Shown: positions 54,801-63,394 of the stretch, piece after piece | How positions within the stretch are numbered: the stretch's first letter is position 1 | Layout: each line of letters opens with the position of its first letter | Source: Methylobacterium sp. FF17 | GTDB taxonomy: Bacteria > Pseudomonadota > Alphaproteobacteria > Rhizobiales > Beijerinckiaceae | DNA: 64,000 nucleotides | Reading direction: 5' to 3' | Assembly: GCF_025813715.1 (NCBI RefSeq) | Contig: NZ_CP107532.1 | Span: 5,212,501-5,276,500 of the forward strand | Program-made: the position numbers and the translations under genes | Notes under the pieces: generated by a model | The model's database searches: none | What the model was told of the DNA's origin: nothing | The model's input: the letters and a program-made list of their open reading frames with translations, nothing else

Positions 54801-57800
54801 GATCTGGGGCAAGGGAGGGGACGACCGGATCGAGGCCGGATACGGTGTCGACAAGGTATTCGGCGGCGCAGGGGATGACATTCTCACCAATGCCGGCACC
54901 GATATCGGTGAGGCGGACTTCCTGCACGGCAACGAGGGCAACGACGTCATCCACGGCGGCTCGGGTCTGTCCTTGTTGTTCGGCAACCAGGGCAACGACT
55001 TCATCGTCACCGGGCCCGACGGCAAGGAAGCGTTTGCGGGCACGGGCGAGGACTTCGTTCTCGGTGGAACGGGCGGCGATGTGCTGCTGGGGAACGAGGG
55101 GAACGACTGGCTCGAGGGCGGCCTGCGCTTCGACAGCCTGTCAGGCGAAAACTCGGAGTTGTTCTTCAACTCTACGATCATTGGCCACGACGTTCTGAAC
55201 GGCGGCAGCGGCGACACCGACTACGATGGCGAGTCGGGCGACGACATCATGTTCCAGAACAGCGAGGGCATCCAGCGGAGCAACGGCATGGCCGGCTTCG
55301 ACTGGGCGATACACAAGGGCGACAGCCAGTCCGCCAATTCAAACCTGGGCATTCCGATCTTCGAGACGCAGGAAGCCTTCATACTCCGCGACCGCTTCGA
55401 TCTCGTGGAGGGCCTGTCGGGTTGGAAGCACGATGACGTTCTCACCGGACGCATCACGGCCGTGAACACGCGCCCCGAGCTGGAAGGCACAGCGGCCATC
55501 CCCGGCCCGAACGCGCTGCTCGACTCCTACTCCAACAACCTGTTGGCCAAGAACGTGGGTCTCATCAGCGGCCTCGCCCCTCTCGTGGCGCATCTCGGTA
55601 CCGGCACTCCAGTGACGCGCGTGGCCAATGGTCAAGCGGTACCGGTCCTGGATGAGAACGGCGCTCAGGAGCGGGTCATCCTGTCCACGGCAGATGCCTC
55701 CGACATCCTGCTGGGCGGCGGCGGCAGCGACGTCATCACGGGCCTCGCCGGCAACGACATCATCGACGGCGATCGCTGGCTGAACGTACGAATCCGTTTC
55801 GTCGACGAGGGCGTCGCCTACACGGTCGATGAGATGGGCAGCCGAGTCTATCTCGAAGCGGACTATGTCAACGGTGCTCCGACGCCGAACGCCATTCCTC
55901 AGTTCGGTGGCAGGCCTCTCACCGACCTGATGTTCGATCGGACGATCAATCCCGGTCAACTCGCCATCGTCCGCGAAATGGTGGACGGCGACCCGTCGAA
56001 CAGTGCTGCGGATATCTCTGTCTATCGCGACGTTCTGGCGAACTACGCCTTCACGTCGAACGCCGACGGCAGCATGACCGTGACGCATACGCCGACGACC
56101 GGCGTCGATCCGACGCCGGAGGGTGACGGGACAGGGGAACCAGGGGAAGGCATCGAAGGTGAGCCTGACCGGATCTCGGACGGCGCAGACCGATTGTTTC
56201 ATATCGAGACGCTGCGTTTCTCCAACGGCAATGGAGGCACGGTCGAGTATACACTCGATCAGTTGCCATTCCGAGCAACGGGAGCCCCAGTCATCATCGA
56301 TCCGACGCCAACCGACGGTCGGGTATCACCGACGGAAGGAGCGCCCCTGACGATCGATACGCGTGGCATCGAGGACGTGAATGGGCTGGGCGCGTTCCGC
56401 TATCAGTGGCAAGCGTCGAACGACGGCGGCACCACATGGCGCAACCTGACGGTCAACGCGACCGGGAGTTCGTTCACGCCGAGCGATGGCGTCCCCGGTG
56501 CAGGAGGTCAGGTTGGCGAGGTCCTTCGAGCTCGGGTCGAGTTCACGGATGGTGCCGGGCATCAAGAAGAGCTCTTCACGATGCCGACCGGCATCGTCGG
56601 CGACAATTGGGATGCGATCCCGTTCCTCGCCAACACCTTCAACGGAACCGCAGGCGACGACATCGCTGACGGTACGAGCGGTGTCTTCGGTCTGGGTGCC
56701 AGCGACACGCTGAATGGGAATGGCGGTTACGACATCCTCAACGGTGCCGGAGGCAGCGATACGTTGAACGGGGGCGCCGGCGACGATCGCCTGGATGGAG
56801 GAGCGGGGACCGATGTGGCGGTCTTCTCCGGCGGGGTGGGAAACTTCGCCCTGGGTTCCGGCGGCACAACCAATCTCGTCGTCACGGACCTGACTGGGGC
56901 CGAGGGCTCGGACACCCTCAGCACGATCGAGACGTTGCGCTTTGCCGGCACCAACTCTCTGGTAGTGGCGGGCACGACTGGGAACAACGTCAACCTGAAC
57001 GGTGCTACGGGTGCCGCCGGTTCGCAGGCGGTGTTCGGTTTCGCCGGAACCGATCGGCTCAATGGCGGCGGGGGCAGCGACCTTTTGGTCGGTGGCCAGG
57101 GCGCCGATACGATCCAAGGCGATGCCGGCAGCGACACCATCTACTGGAGTGCCGGCGACGGCCGCGATCTGGTCAACGGCGATACGACCGCCGAGAATAT
57201 CGTCGGCGGCATCGATACCCTGAAAATCATCGGAGACACCAGCGCGGAAACATACAGGGTCTACTCGCGGACGAGCGCATTCGAGGCCGGGATCGCGGAT
57301 CTAGACGCCAACACCGAGATCGTCATCACGCGTAACGGCACGAGTAACGAATCAATCATTGCAGAACTTAACAACATCGAAGAGATCTTCATCGGTGGTC
57401 GAGGCGGCAACGACACCTTCATGCCGATCGGAGATTTTTCCGGAACGAGCCTTCTGACCAGCACCATTACGCTGGAAGGCTCCGCCGACGACGACACGGT
57501 CGATATCAGCTCGCTGGCGTCGGACCACCGTGTCGTCTTCAGAACGCATGGCGGCGACGATCGGCTGATAGGCCCCCTTCGTTCTCAGGATCTGATCGAA
57601 CTTCAGGAGGGCACGGCACCGATCGATTACGCGGTGACGGCCGATGCGACGAACGGCATCACGAGAATGACCAAGGACGGTCACAGCATAAGCTTCAGTA
57701 GCACGGGTGGGCTACCGAAATTCGGTTCGGGTCGTCGTCAGGACAGCGCTGACCAATTCGATGACGAGCACGAAGTCGAAACAGGTCCGAGCGAGCCCGT

Positions 57801-58866
57801 CACCGGTCATCCCGGTATGGGCGAGCCTGCAACTGATAGCCCGAGCCAAACAGGCGAGGTTTTCGTTGGCGGGCCAGAGAACAACACGTTCATCGGCACG
57901 GCCAGAAACGAAACCTTTGACGGAGGTGCCGGAACGGATCGGGCCATCCTCGACTTCGCCTTCGGAGCGGCCATCGTCGGCCTCTCCATCGATGGTGTGA
58001 TGACGATTGCCGGGCCTGATGGGGTCGACTCTGTCCGCGGCATCGAGGTCTTCCAATTCGCCGACCGGACGATCGACAACGCGGATGGATCGCCCTTGGT
58101 CGACGATCTATTCTACCTGTATCACAATCCCGATGTCGCCGCCGCCGGTCAGGACGCGGACGCGCACTACGCCGCCTACGGCGCCGCCGAGGGCCGCGAT
58201 CCGAACGCCTACTTCTCCACCAAGGGCTATCTCGCGACCTATACCGACGTCGCCAAGGCGGGCCTCAACCCGCTGAGCCACTACGACGCGGATGGCTGGA
58301 AGGAAGGCCGTGACCCGGGCGTGAACTTCGACACCCAGTTCTATCTCGCCCGCAACACGGACGTGAAGGCGGCCGGCCTCGACCCGCTGACGCACTACCT
58401 CGAATACGGCCAGGCGGAAGGCCGCGCCATTTTCGATGCGGTCGGCCTCACCGGCAACATCAAGGGCGGGTTCGACGCCGAGTTCTACCTCCTGGCCAAC
58501 GCCGACGTGGCGCAGGTCGCGACCCTCGACGGCGGCGACACCCTCGCCTTCGCCCGCCAGCACTTCGACACCTACGGCTGGAAGGAAGGCCGCGATCCGA
58601 ACGCGGTGTTCGACACCAAGGGGTATCTGGCCGCCTACGGCGACGTCGCGGCGGCGGGCATCAACCCGCTCGCCCACTACGACACCTACGGCTGGAAGGA
58701 GGGCCGCGACCCCTCCGCCGACTTCGACAGCTCGGAATACCTTGCGGTCAACGGCGACGTCGCGCAGGCGGGGCTCAACCCGATGCAGCACTACCTGCAG
58801 TACGGTCTCGTCGAGAACCGTGCCGTCCTCAATGATGGCACCTTCGGGGCAGGCTTGCTCGGTTAG
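51898..58866 (+). CDS. giant animal-type heme peroxidase with RTX repeats and C-terminal GWKEGRD repeats
   Basis: About 2,322 residues from the ATG at 51898 (GGGG six bases upstream; an in-frame TTG at 51835 gives a poorer N-terminus). The peroxidase domain covers about 1-930: distal histidine H235 (IFGQFFDHGLDL), H503 in FHAEHNRVV, and proximal H607 in YRFGHSMLRQ. RTX nonapeptides follow in blocks (GGGDDAIWGKGGDDRIEAG near 960; GGAGDDRLDGGAGTD near 1630; others near 1275 and 1725), with an Ig-like module (FRYQWQASNDGGTTW) between. Residues about 2,070-2,322 hold six copies of a YL-x-x-N-x-DV-AAG-NPL-HY-GWKEGRDP unit. No N-terminal signal peptide is present; RTX proteins leave by type I secretion. 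The role may be surface oxidation, defence or adhesion. Confidence 0.88.
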   Translation: MVALVRHDLEFILRQIEIAEAHAGGGILAELVAGYNGNDGLTQAHLLPYGLRTVDGSYNNLLPGREKWGASDQSFPGLFTPTYINDADGDRYDFNPLPNMETWFSNNDYANAGARSGSQPGPGSGTVIDADPRIISNLIVDQTLDNPAAIAAALTHAGLAGQPLMTALSEIVSAHSAAKAAPADLGASAGLAAKLVQYGVEMDGNTIYLPNVSPDEGLSSPFNGWMTIFGQFFDHGLDLVAKGGNGTVYVPLSPGDPLYVPGGQNYIPLTRVSVEAGADGVLGTTDDGAGPRNLTTPWVDQNQTYASTASKQVFMREYIPAPDGKPIASGHLLEGGNGGLATWADIKAQARDVLGIALTDLNVGNIPLVAADQYGNFIPGPNGYPQLVVGMGPDGVLGTADDVLREGDPAAPVSAQGVVLTGHAFLDDIAHAAVPVVTGGELQADGDTALGYGNADGTPGPQGQRGATAYDNELLDRHFVAGDGRANENIALTAVHQVFHAEHNRVVEMTKQIALDSGDLTFLNKWLLVDVEAIPTTDAGRAALVWDGERLFQAGRFTNEMEYQHLVFEEFGRMMQPDIDAFVFEPSADINPSIAAEFAHVVYRFGHSMLRQDIAVIAIDAEGKPVQNDITLFDGFLNPVMYDSLGAAEVASGAIIRGMSRQTGSEIDEFVTDVLRNQLLGIPLDLATINLARGRDVGTPTLNVARGRFFEETGDTLLKPYESWADFALNLKNPASIINFVAAYGNHASVLNTTDTPRTTVELREAATRLVLGDSTLTGTAKADFDADRLDFLNHTGAYAGDGTLGGLNTVDFWMGGLAEKKMAFGGMLGSTFSFVFQMTMENLQDADRFYYLSRTQGLNLLNELENNTFAELVMRNTDLGAANATALPGNLFSAFQMPTLELDIGKQLSADPVLDNPFLGGFSKLVERVDADSDGVAEAIRVNSNEHFTIGGTEDNDIIVSGGGDDAIWGKGGDDRIEAGYGVDKVFGGAGDDILTNAGTDIGEADFLHGNEGNDVIHGGSGLSLLFGNQGNDFIVTGPDGKEAFAGTGEDFVLGGTGGDVLLGNEGNDWLEGGLRFDSLSGENSELFFNSTIIGHDVLNGGSGDTDYDGESGDDIMFQNSEGIQRSNGMAGFDWAIHKGDSQSANSNLGIPIFETQEAFILRDRFDLVEGLSGWKHDDVLTGRITAVNTRPELEGTAAIPGPNALLDSYSNNLLAKNVGLISGLAPLVAHLGTGTPVTRVANGQAVPVLDENGAQERVILSTADASDILLGGGGSDVITGLAGNDIIDGDRWLNVRIRFVDEGVAYTVDEMGSRVYLEADYVNGAPTPNAIPQFGGRPLTDLMFDRTINPGQLAIVREMVDGDPSNSAADISVYRDVLANYAFTSNADGSMTVTHTPTTGVDPTPEGDGTGEPGEGIEGEPDRISDGADRLFHIETLRFSNGNGGTVEYTLDQLPFRATGAPVIIDPTPTDGRVSPTEGAPLTIDTRGIEDVNGLGAFRYQWQASNDGGTTWRNLTVNATGSSFTPSDGVPGAGGQVGEVLRARVEFTDGAGHQEELFTMPTGIVGDNWDAIPFLANTFNGTAGDDIADGTSGVFGLGASDTLNGNGGYDILNGAGGSDTLNGGAGDDRLDGGAGTDVAVFSGGVGNFALGSGGTTNLVVTDLTGAEGSDTLSTIETLRFAGTNSLVVAGTTGNNVNLNGATGAAGSQAVFGFAGTDRLNGGGGSDLLVGGQGADTIQGDAGSDTIYWSAGDGRDLVNGDTTAENIVGGIDTLKIIGDTSAETYRVYSRTSAFEAGIADLDANTEIVITRNGTSNESIIAELNNIEEIFIGGRGGNDTFMPIGDFSGTSLLTSTITLEGSADDDTVDISSLASDHRVVFRTHGGDDRLIGPLRSQDLIELQEGTAPIDYAVTADATNGITRMTKDGHSISFSSTGGLPKFGSGRRQDSADQFDDEHEVETGPSEPVTGHPGMGEPATDSPSQTGEVFVGGPENNTFIGTARNETFDGGAGTDRAILDFAFGAAIVGLSIDGVMTIAGPDGVDSVRGIEVFQFADRTIDNADGSPLVDDLFYLYHNPDVAAAGQDADAHYAAYGAAEGRDPNAYFSTKGYLATYTDVAKAGLNPLSHYDADGWKEGRDPGVNFDTQFYLARNTDVKAAGLDPLTHYLEYGQAEGRAIFDAVGLTGNIKGGFDAEFYLLANADVAQVATLDGGDTLAFARQHFDTYGWKEGRDPNAVFDTKGYLAAYGDVAAAGINPLAHYDTYGWKEGRDPSADFDSSEYLAVNGDVAQAGLNPMQHYLQYGLVENRAVLNDGTFGAGLLG
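58105..58863 (+). repeat. six-unit C-terminal protein repeat (NPDVAAAG / GWKEGRDP)
   Basis: Six imperfect units of about 38-48 residues each encode forms of HNPDVAAAG, NPLxHY and YGWKEGRDPN. Units 2, 4 and 5 are the most alike; unit 6 ends in GAGLLG at the protein's C-terminus. Such tails are common in secreted surface proteins of Methylobacterium and relatives. Confidence 0.85.
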
Positions 58867-58883
58867 GTATGCAGTCTAAAGCC

Positions 58884-58913
58884 AAAACGTCCGGGAGAAA
58901 CCCCGGCCGTTTT
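58884..58913 (+). terminator. Rho-independent terminator after the peroxidase gene
   Basis: AAAACGTCCGGG pairs with CCCGGCCGTTTT with one mismatch around a short loop, 18 bases after the stop codon, and the stem ends in TTTT. This marks the end of the single-gene transcript. Confidence 0.7.
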
Positions 58914-59445
58914 CGCTCGATCGACCGCCTGCAGGAAGCCACGATCGGTGTTTGATCCGAGTCCGAGGTTCGGATTCGAGCTAACCTGCTGCTGCCAACC
59001 CTTGGGAGAGTGCTTGGGCGGCAGTGATGGTTGGCTACCCACTCCGACTGAGGGTCCGAAACGGATCATGAGCGGGCACTGAGACGACGTCCGTTACCGT
59101 CACCCGGACGGCCGCAAATCCACCCGGCCCGGTCGTTAAGCGGACAGACGGGTCCCGACTCAACAGAGCCATACAGGTTACTGCGAGCGCTACCGGACAG
59201 CGGACATAGATCAAACTTCTGCTCAACGACGTAAAACGGCCCATAGCGAACATAGAAATTGGGTTGCCGGAAGTTCGGATGAAGTGAAAAGACGCGCTTA
59301 GTGTCTCCCCACAAGACAGCCGGAACTTTCACCGGCTCACCGGACCGATGTCGGCGACCCCTTACGACCGGTCTGAAGGCTCCGCCGCATTTCAGTGCGT
59401 GACGGATCGAGAAAGGACGGGAGAATAAAAATCAGGGCCGCCTGA
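58914..59445. other. non-coding gap between peroxidase and LysR genes
   Basis: About 530 bases with lower GC than the neighbours. I found no supported gene, RNA or repeat in it. It is flanked by the peroxidase terminator and the 3' end of a convergent LysR gene. Confidence 0.45.
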
Positions 59446-60333
59446 TCACTCGGCTGTGGATCGTAGCCAGTCGACCAGCTTGCCGACATCCCTCGGCCGG
59501 GCCGGCTGTCGTGGGTGGACAATCCAGTAGGGATGGGCGTCGAGCACCGGCCCGAAGGGTTGAACCAGCGCGCCGCTCGCCAAGTCGTCGGCGGCAAGCA
59601 CGACCGACAGGAGCGCGATTCCCTGCCCAGCAATCGCCGCCTGGATGACATGCCCTTCGTCACTGAATCGAATACCCGCGCCGCCATCGACGTCGCTGAT
59701 CCCCGCGTGCCGCAGCCAGGCGACCCAAGTTGGCGTCTCGTCGGTCAGGTGAGCCCACTCGAAGTGCAGCAGCGGGCAACTTGCCAGATCGCGCTCGGAT
59801 CGAACCGCGAGGCGAGGACTGCAAGCGGGCGCGACCCGGTCGACCACCAGCCTGTGAACGTCGAGGCTGGGGTAGGGACCCGGCCCGTATCGGACAGCAA
59901 TGTCGACCCCGTCGCGATCGAAGTCCACCAGGCTGTCGGAGGCGTGCAGACGCAGATCACAACCCGGATGGGCGGCGCGAAAGTCGGCAAGCCGGGGCAC
60001 GAGCCACTTGGCGACGAAGGCCGTCGGCGCCGAGATCGTGAGAACGCCGGCCGGGTGTCGGCCGTGGATCTGGTCGATGGCTTCGGCGAAGGCGTCGAAG
60101 CCATCGCGAAGCACGGGCAGCAGCACGGTCCCCTCAGCGGTGAGCCGGACCCGGCGTGTCTCGCGGTGGAAGAGGCGAAGCCCCAGGGTCTCCTCGAGGA
60201 GCCGGATCTGATGGCTGATGGCGGTCGGCGTAACGCCAAGCTCGTCGGCGGCGTCGCGGAAGCTCAGGCGGCGCGCGGCGGCCTCGAAGGCACGCAGTGC
60301 CGCGAGCGGGGGAAGAGATCTCCGCATTGCCAT
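59446..60333 (-). CDS. LysR-family regulator (GcvA-like), divergent from quinone oxidoreductase
   Basis: About 295 residues with the GcvA-type start MRRSLPPLAALRAFEAAARR, helix-turn-helix LSFRDAADELGVTPTAISHQ, and effector domain VDFDRDGVDIAVRYGPGPYP. The start is uncertain: ATG at 60331-60333 is used; ATG at 60325-60327 and an upstream GTG at 60355-60357 are alternatives. It is divergent from the oxidoreductase gene 95 bases away and probably regulates it. Confidence 0.85.
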   Translation of the reverse strand: MAMRRSLPPLAALRAFEAAARRLSFRDAADELGVTPTAISHQIRLLEETLGLRLFHRETRRVRLTAEGTVLLPVLRDGFDAFAEAIDQIHGRHPAGVLTISAPTAFVAKWLVPRLADFRAAHPGCDLRLHASDSLVDFDRDGVDIAVRYGPGPYPSLDVHRLVVDRVAPACSPRLAVRSERDLASCPLLHFEWAHLTDETPTWVAWLRHAGISDVDGGAGIRFSDEGHVIQAAIAGQGIALLSVVLAADDLASGALVQPFGPVLDAHPYWIVHPRQPARPRDVGKLVDWLRSTAE

Positions 60334-60428
60334 GGCTGAACGTATCTCATCCGTCACCTGAGGGAAACGCGTTCGTCATTCGGCACTTCGGCTGACACTA
60401 AAGGCACCTGCCACAGCAGGAGGCTGAC

Positions 60429-61385
60429 ATGAAAGCGATGGCGTTGACGCGGTTCGGGGGGCCGGACAGCTTCGAACTTCGAGAGTTTCCCGATCCCCGA
60501 CCGGGACCGCGGCAGGTCCGCGTGGCGGTGCATGCGACGTCGATCAACCCGCTCGACTACCAGATCCGCCGCGGTGACTACGCCGACCAGGTCGCGCTGC
60601 CGGCCATCATCGGGCACGACGTTTCTGGTGTCGTCGACCAGATCGGATCCGACGTGACGGAGTTCCGTATTGGGGATGAGGTCTACTACACGCCGCGGAT
60701 TTTCGACGGGCCGGGATCGTACGCGGAATACCACCTGGCGGATGTCGACATTGTGGCGCGTAAGCCGGTCAACATCTCCCATGCCGAGGCCGCGAGCGTC
60801 AGTCTCGTCGGCGTGACCGTCTGGGAAGGGCTGGTCGAGCGCGCCCGATTGCAGGTGACCGAGACCGTCCTGATCCATGGGGGCGCCGGGGGCGTCGGAG
60901 CCATCGCCGTCCAGGTCGCCAAGGCCATCGGTGCGCGGGTCCTGGCGACGGCGCGCGGCAGCGACACGGCGCTCGTTGAAGGGCTCGGCGCTTCTACGGT
61001 CATCGATTTCGAGCACGAGGACGACGTGGACGCGGTCAATCGCCTGACCGACGGCACGGGCGTCGACGTCGTCCTGGATACGCTCGGGCGCGACACGCTT
61101 TCGCGTTCTCCACGCATCCTGCGCGAGAATGGGCGCGTGGTCACCCTGGTCGACACAGCAATGCCTCAGAACCTCATCGACGCCTGGGGTCGGAACGCGA
61201 CCTACCACTTCGTCTTCTCTCGTCAGAGTAGCAGCAAGCTCGACGCCCTGACGCGCCTCATCGAGCGAGGCCTGGTGGTGCCGCAGGTCGGCTTGGAGTT
61301 TCCCCTCGAGGACGTCGCACGCGCTCACGCGCGCGCGGAGGAGGGCCGGATGAAGGGCAAGATCGTGCTGCGGGTCAGGACGTGA
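60429..61385 (+). CDS. NADPH:quinone reductase-like zinc-independent MDR oxidoreductase
   Basis: A 318-residue medium-chain reductase/dehydrogenase of the quinone oxidoreductase group. The GroES-like half (residues 1-120) contains [12 protein letters not shown] and [14 protein letters not shown]. The Rossmann half has the NADPH loop [16 protein letters not shown], and the zinc cysteines of alcohol dehydrogenases are absent. GGAGGCTGAC precedes the ATG. It likely reduces quinones or enones in the cytoplasm under control of the divergent LysR protein. Confidence 0.9.
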   Translation: MKAMALTRFGGPDSFELREFPDPRPGPRQVRVAVHATSINPLDYQIRRGDYADQVALPAIIGHDVSGVVDQIGSDVTEFRIGDEVYYTPRIFDGPGSYAEYHLADVDIVARKPVNISHAEAASVSLVGVTVWEGLVERARLQVTETVLIHGGAGGVGAIAVQVAKAIGARVLATARGSDTALVEGLGASTVIDFEHEDDVDAVNRLTDGTGVDVVLDTLGRDTLSRSPRILRENGRVVTLVDTAMPQNLIDAWGRNATYHFVFSRQSSSKLDALTRLIERGLVVPQVGLEFPLEDVARAHARAEEGRMKGKIVLRVRT

Positions 61386-61712
61386 CGCCCCGGGTTTCCT
61401 GCATAAGCCCCGGACCTGACCGGTCGCAGGCTCCTGATGGGTGGCGGCAGCGACGACAATTCCACCTTTGCCTTCTCGCTAGTCAGCCCTCGGACGGAGG
61501 GGACGACCTCGTCGCCACCACGGTCCTGCGATGCCGCGACCTGCTCGGTCGCGCCTACCTCGCGGCCGTCACGGCCATACATGTCTTTGTCGTCCAGTCC
61601 ACTTTGGCAATCGCCGGACGGCACTGAGTGTCAGGCTCAACTGATGCAGGTGGCCACAGCCTCACCTACGACAATGTCTTGCTGCGTTTGAGCCCAACTT
61701 CAGAGGGAGCGC
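61386..61712. other. non-coding gap before the SnoaL-like gene
   Basis: The 327 bases between the oxidoreductase and SnoaL-like genes contain no supported gene, terminator or repeat. Confidence 0.45.
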
Positions 61713-62096
61713 ATGACGGATCTTGCAAAGAACAAGGCGAACGCGATCGCCTTCTATGAGCTGATGTTCAATGATTGCCGGCCGCGCGAGGCGATCGAGC
61801 AATATGCCGGCGCCGACTACGTCCAGCACAACCCGCATGTGGCAACCGGCAAGGACGGCTTCATTGCCTATTTCGAACGGATGGCCCGTGAGTGGCCGGG
61901 CAAGCGGGTCGAGGTGAGGCGGGTCGTCGCCGAGGGTGATCTCGTCGTTCTTCACTGTCTGCAGCACTGGCCGGGCAACCACGATTACGCGGCCATCGAC
62001 ATCTTCCGGCTCGACGTCAACGGCAGGCTCGTCGAGCACTGGGACGTGCTGCAGATCCTGCCGGAGACCTCCGCCAACGCGAACGGAATGTTCTGA
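61713..62096 (+). CDS. SnoaL-like / NTF2-fold protein
   Basis: A 127-residue single-domain protein of the SnoaL-like polyketide cyclase superfamily. Visible blocks are [40 protein letters not shown] and [18 protein letters not shown]. The histidine and aspartate positions of the NTF2-fold pocket (QHNP, HWD) are kept. AGAGGGAGC precedes the ATG at 61713. Members of this branch are small predicted isomerases or hydrolases, often in oxidoreductase neighbourhoods; no specific reaction can be assigned. Confidence 0.87.
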   Translation: MTDLAKNKANAIAFYELMFNDCRPREAIEQYAGADYVQHNPHVATGKDGFIAYFERMAREWPGKRVEVRRVVAEGDLVVLHCLQHWPGNHDYAAIDIFRLDVNGRLVEHWDVLQILPETSANANGMF

Positions 62097-62604
62097 ACCA
62101 GGGGGATGCAGCGGTTGTGTCGGCGACAGGCCGCTCCACCATCAATCCTGGCAGAAGACGGAGAGGGTCCCGAGATTCGCCACCGGAGGGTCTCACAGAT
62201 CCACTCGCGGGGTGATGTCAGGGATAGAACGGGTAGCCCGTCGAGCGACAGGGCTTGTCCTTCGTTCCCGGCAAGGGGATGCACTCTGCTTCCTCTCCGG
62301 ACACGGTGTCGAAGCGCCCATTCGTCCTGACGTCTTTCGACAAACGCGCTCCGTTGTACGTCCGGGCTAAAGCCAAGGACGAAGGCCTGACCGCCGGGCG
62401 GTGGGCGTGGGCGGTCTCCAGGAAGAACGAGCGTTTTCTAATCGTTCCCTTGCGGCCGGACTATGCGGACCGCTCCGTCGCGCTGGCAGGCGGTCTTGAA
62501 GCGTCAAAAGATATTGGGCGGCGGCACGGCGTCGGAGTCATGCTCGAGGTAGCCGCGCCGCCGGGTGGCATCGCTTCGGTCACGAGGACTGAAAATACGA
62601 TCCT
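62097..62604. other. non-coding or unassigned gap
   Basis: About 500 bases. A frame from about 62,279 to 62,656 could encode a basic protein of roughly 125 residues, but it lacks a good ribosome site, overlaps the 3' end of the convergent TerB-like gene and matches no family I know, so I do not call it. Confidence 0.4.
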
Positions 62605-63015
62605 TCAGCGATCCAAAACGGCGCGGTCGTTCTTAGCCACCAACGTCCGGAAGTAAGGGGTCAGCTCGCCCTCGGTCAGTCCGAAAGCGTTCGCGAACTG
62701 CAGGATCAATTGCTGTTCGCCTGGTTCAGCCTCACCATCCGACATCGCGCTGTCGATCATGTTCAGAATGATACAAAGCTTCTGATCTGGCCGCAGGTTG
62801 GTCGCTGCGTCGGTTAAGAACTGCGCTGGCTGGGTAGAGCGGGTGTAGCGCAGTGCTGCGTCCAACTGCTGGCGCGTCGCGTTGCGGCCCAGAACCGACA
62901 TCAGGTGGCCGACTTCTTCGGGATCGATCTCTCCGTCCGATGCCATACAATAGAGCAAAGATACGGCGAGACAGTTCCGAGGCGTGAGGTCAATGGATGT
63001 TTGTGACTTGAACAT
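62605..63015 (-). CDS. TerB-like (tellurite resistance B) domain protein
   Basis: A 136-residue all-helical protein matching the TerB-like family: acidic metal-binding turns CMASDGEIDPEEVGHLMSVL and SAMSDGEAEPGEQQLILQFA repeat the same D-G-E pattern in the two halves. The start is ATG at 63013-63015 or the in-frame TTG at 63022-63024; neither has a strong ribosome site. TerB proteins bind calcium and are linked to membrane stress and tellurite resistance. No other ter gene is nearby, so it is a stand-alone member with unknown role. Confidence 0.82.
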   Translation of the reverse strand: MFKSQTSIDLTPRNCLAVSLLYCMASDGEIDPEEVGHLMSVLGRNATRQQLDAALRYTRSTQPAQFLTDAATNLRPDQKLCIILNMIDSAMSDGEAEPGEQQLILQFANAFGLTEGELTPYFRTLVAKNDRAVLDR

Positions 63016-63394
63016 ATTGAACAAAGGTTCGCCCCCTACAGAACGCCGGCTTGTGGTGCTGGCAACGGCCTCTAATAGAAGGCGCTAACCGCCTTGTCGA
63101 TTGCCTCAAACCCGATGAGCGGAAGACTTTTTTCTTTGCCTCGGATGATTATGCGCCCTAATACGTGAACTTCAGTTATGCAACGAACAGCTAAGCGGAT
63201 ATAGAGACCAAGAGACTGGTCGCGCTGGGCAATCGAACCATAGGACGGCTCTGGTGACCTGCGTAGAAGGTCCGCGACCGAGCAGGCGTCGGGGTATCGG
63301 GACCAAGCCGATTGCCAGGGGCGGAATACGGCAACGAGCGCGCGTCATATGTGGTTGACACCGACAAGCTCAGGCTTCCCAGGTGCGAACGTCT
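63016..63394. other. non-coding gap between TerB-like and cyclase genes
   Basis: The 379 bases hold the 3' end region of the cyclase gene and the probable promoter of the TerB-like gene (AT-rich at 63,080-63,200). I see no gene, repeat or RNA. Confidence 0.4.

Noticed and set aside
54760..57150. Repeated GGxGxD coding units that look like a DNA repeat array
   Set aside because: They are RTX protein repeats encoded within the peroxidase gene, with irregular spacing; not a CRISPR or tandem DNA repeat.
62279..62656. Possible small basic protein on the plus strand
   Set aside because: No good ribosome site, no family resemblance, and overlap with the convergent TerB-like gene; kept as a note in the gap description.
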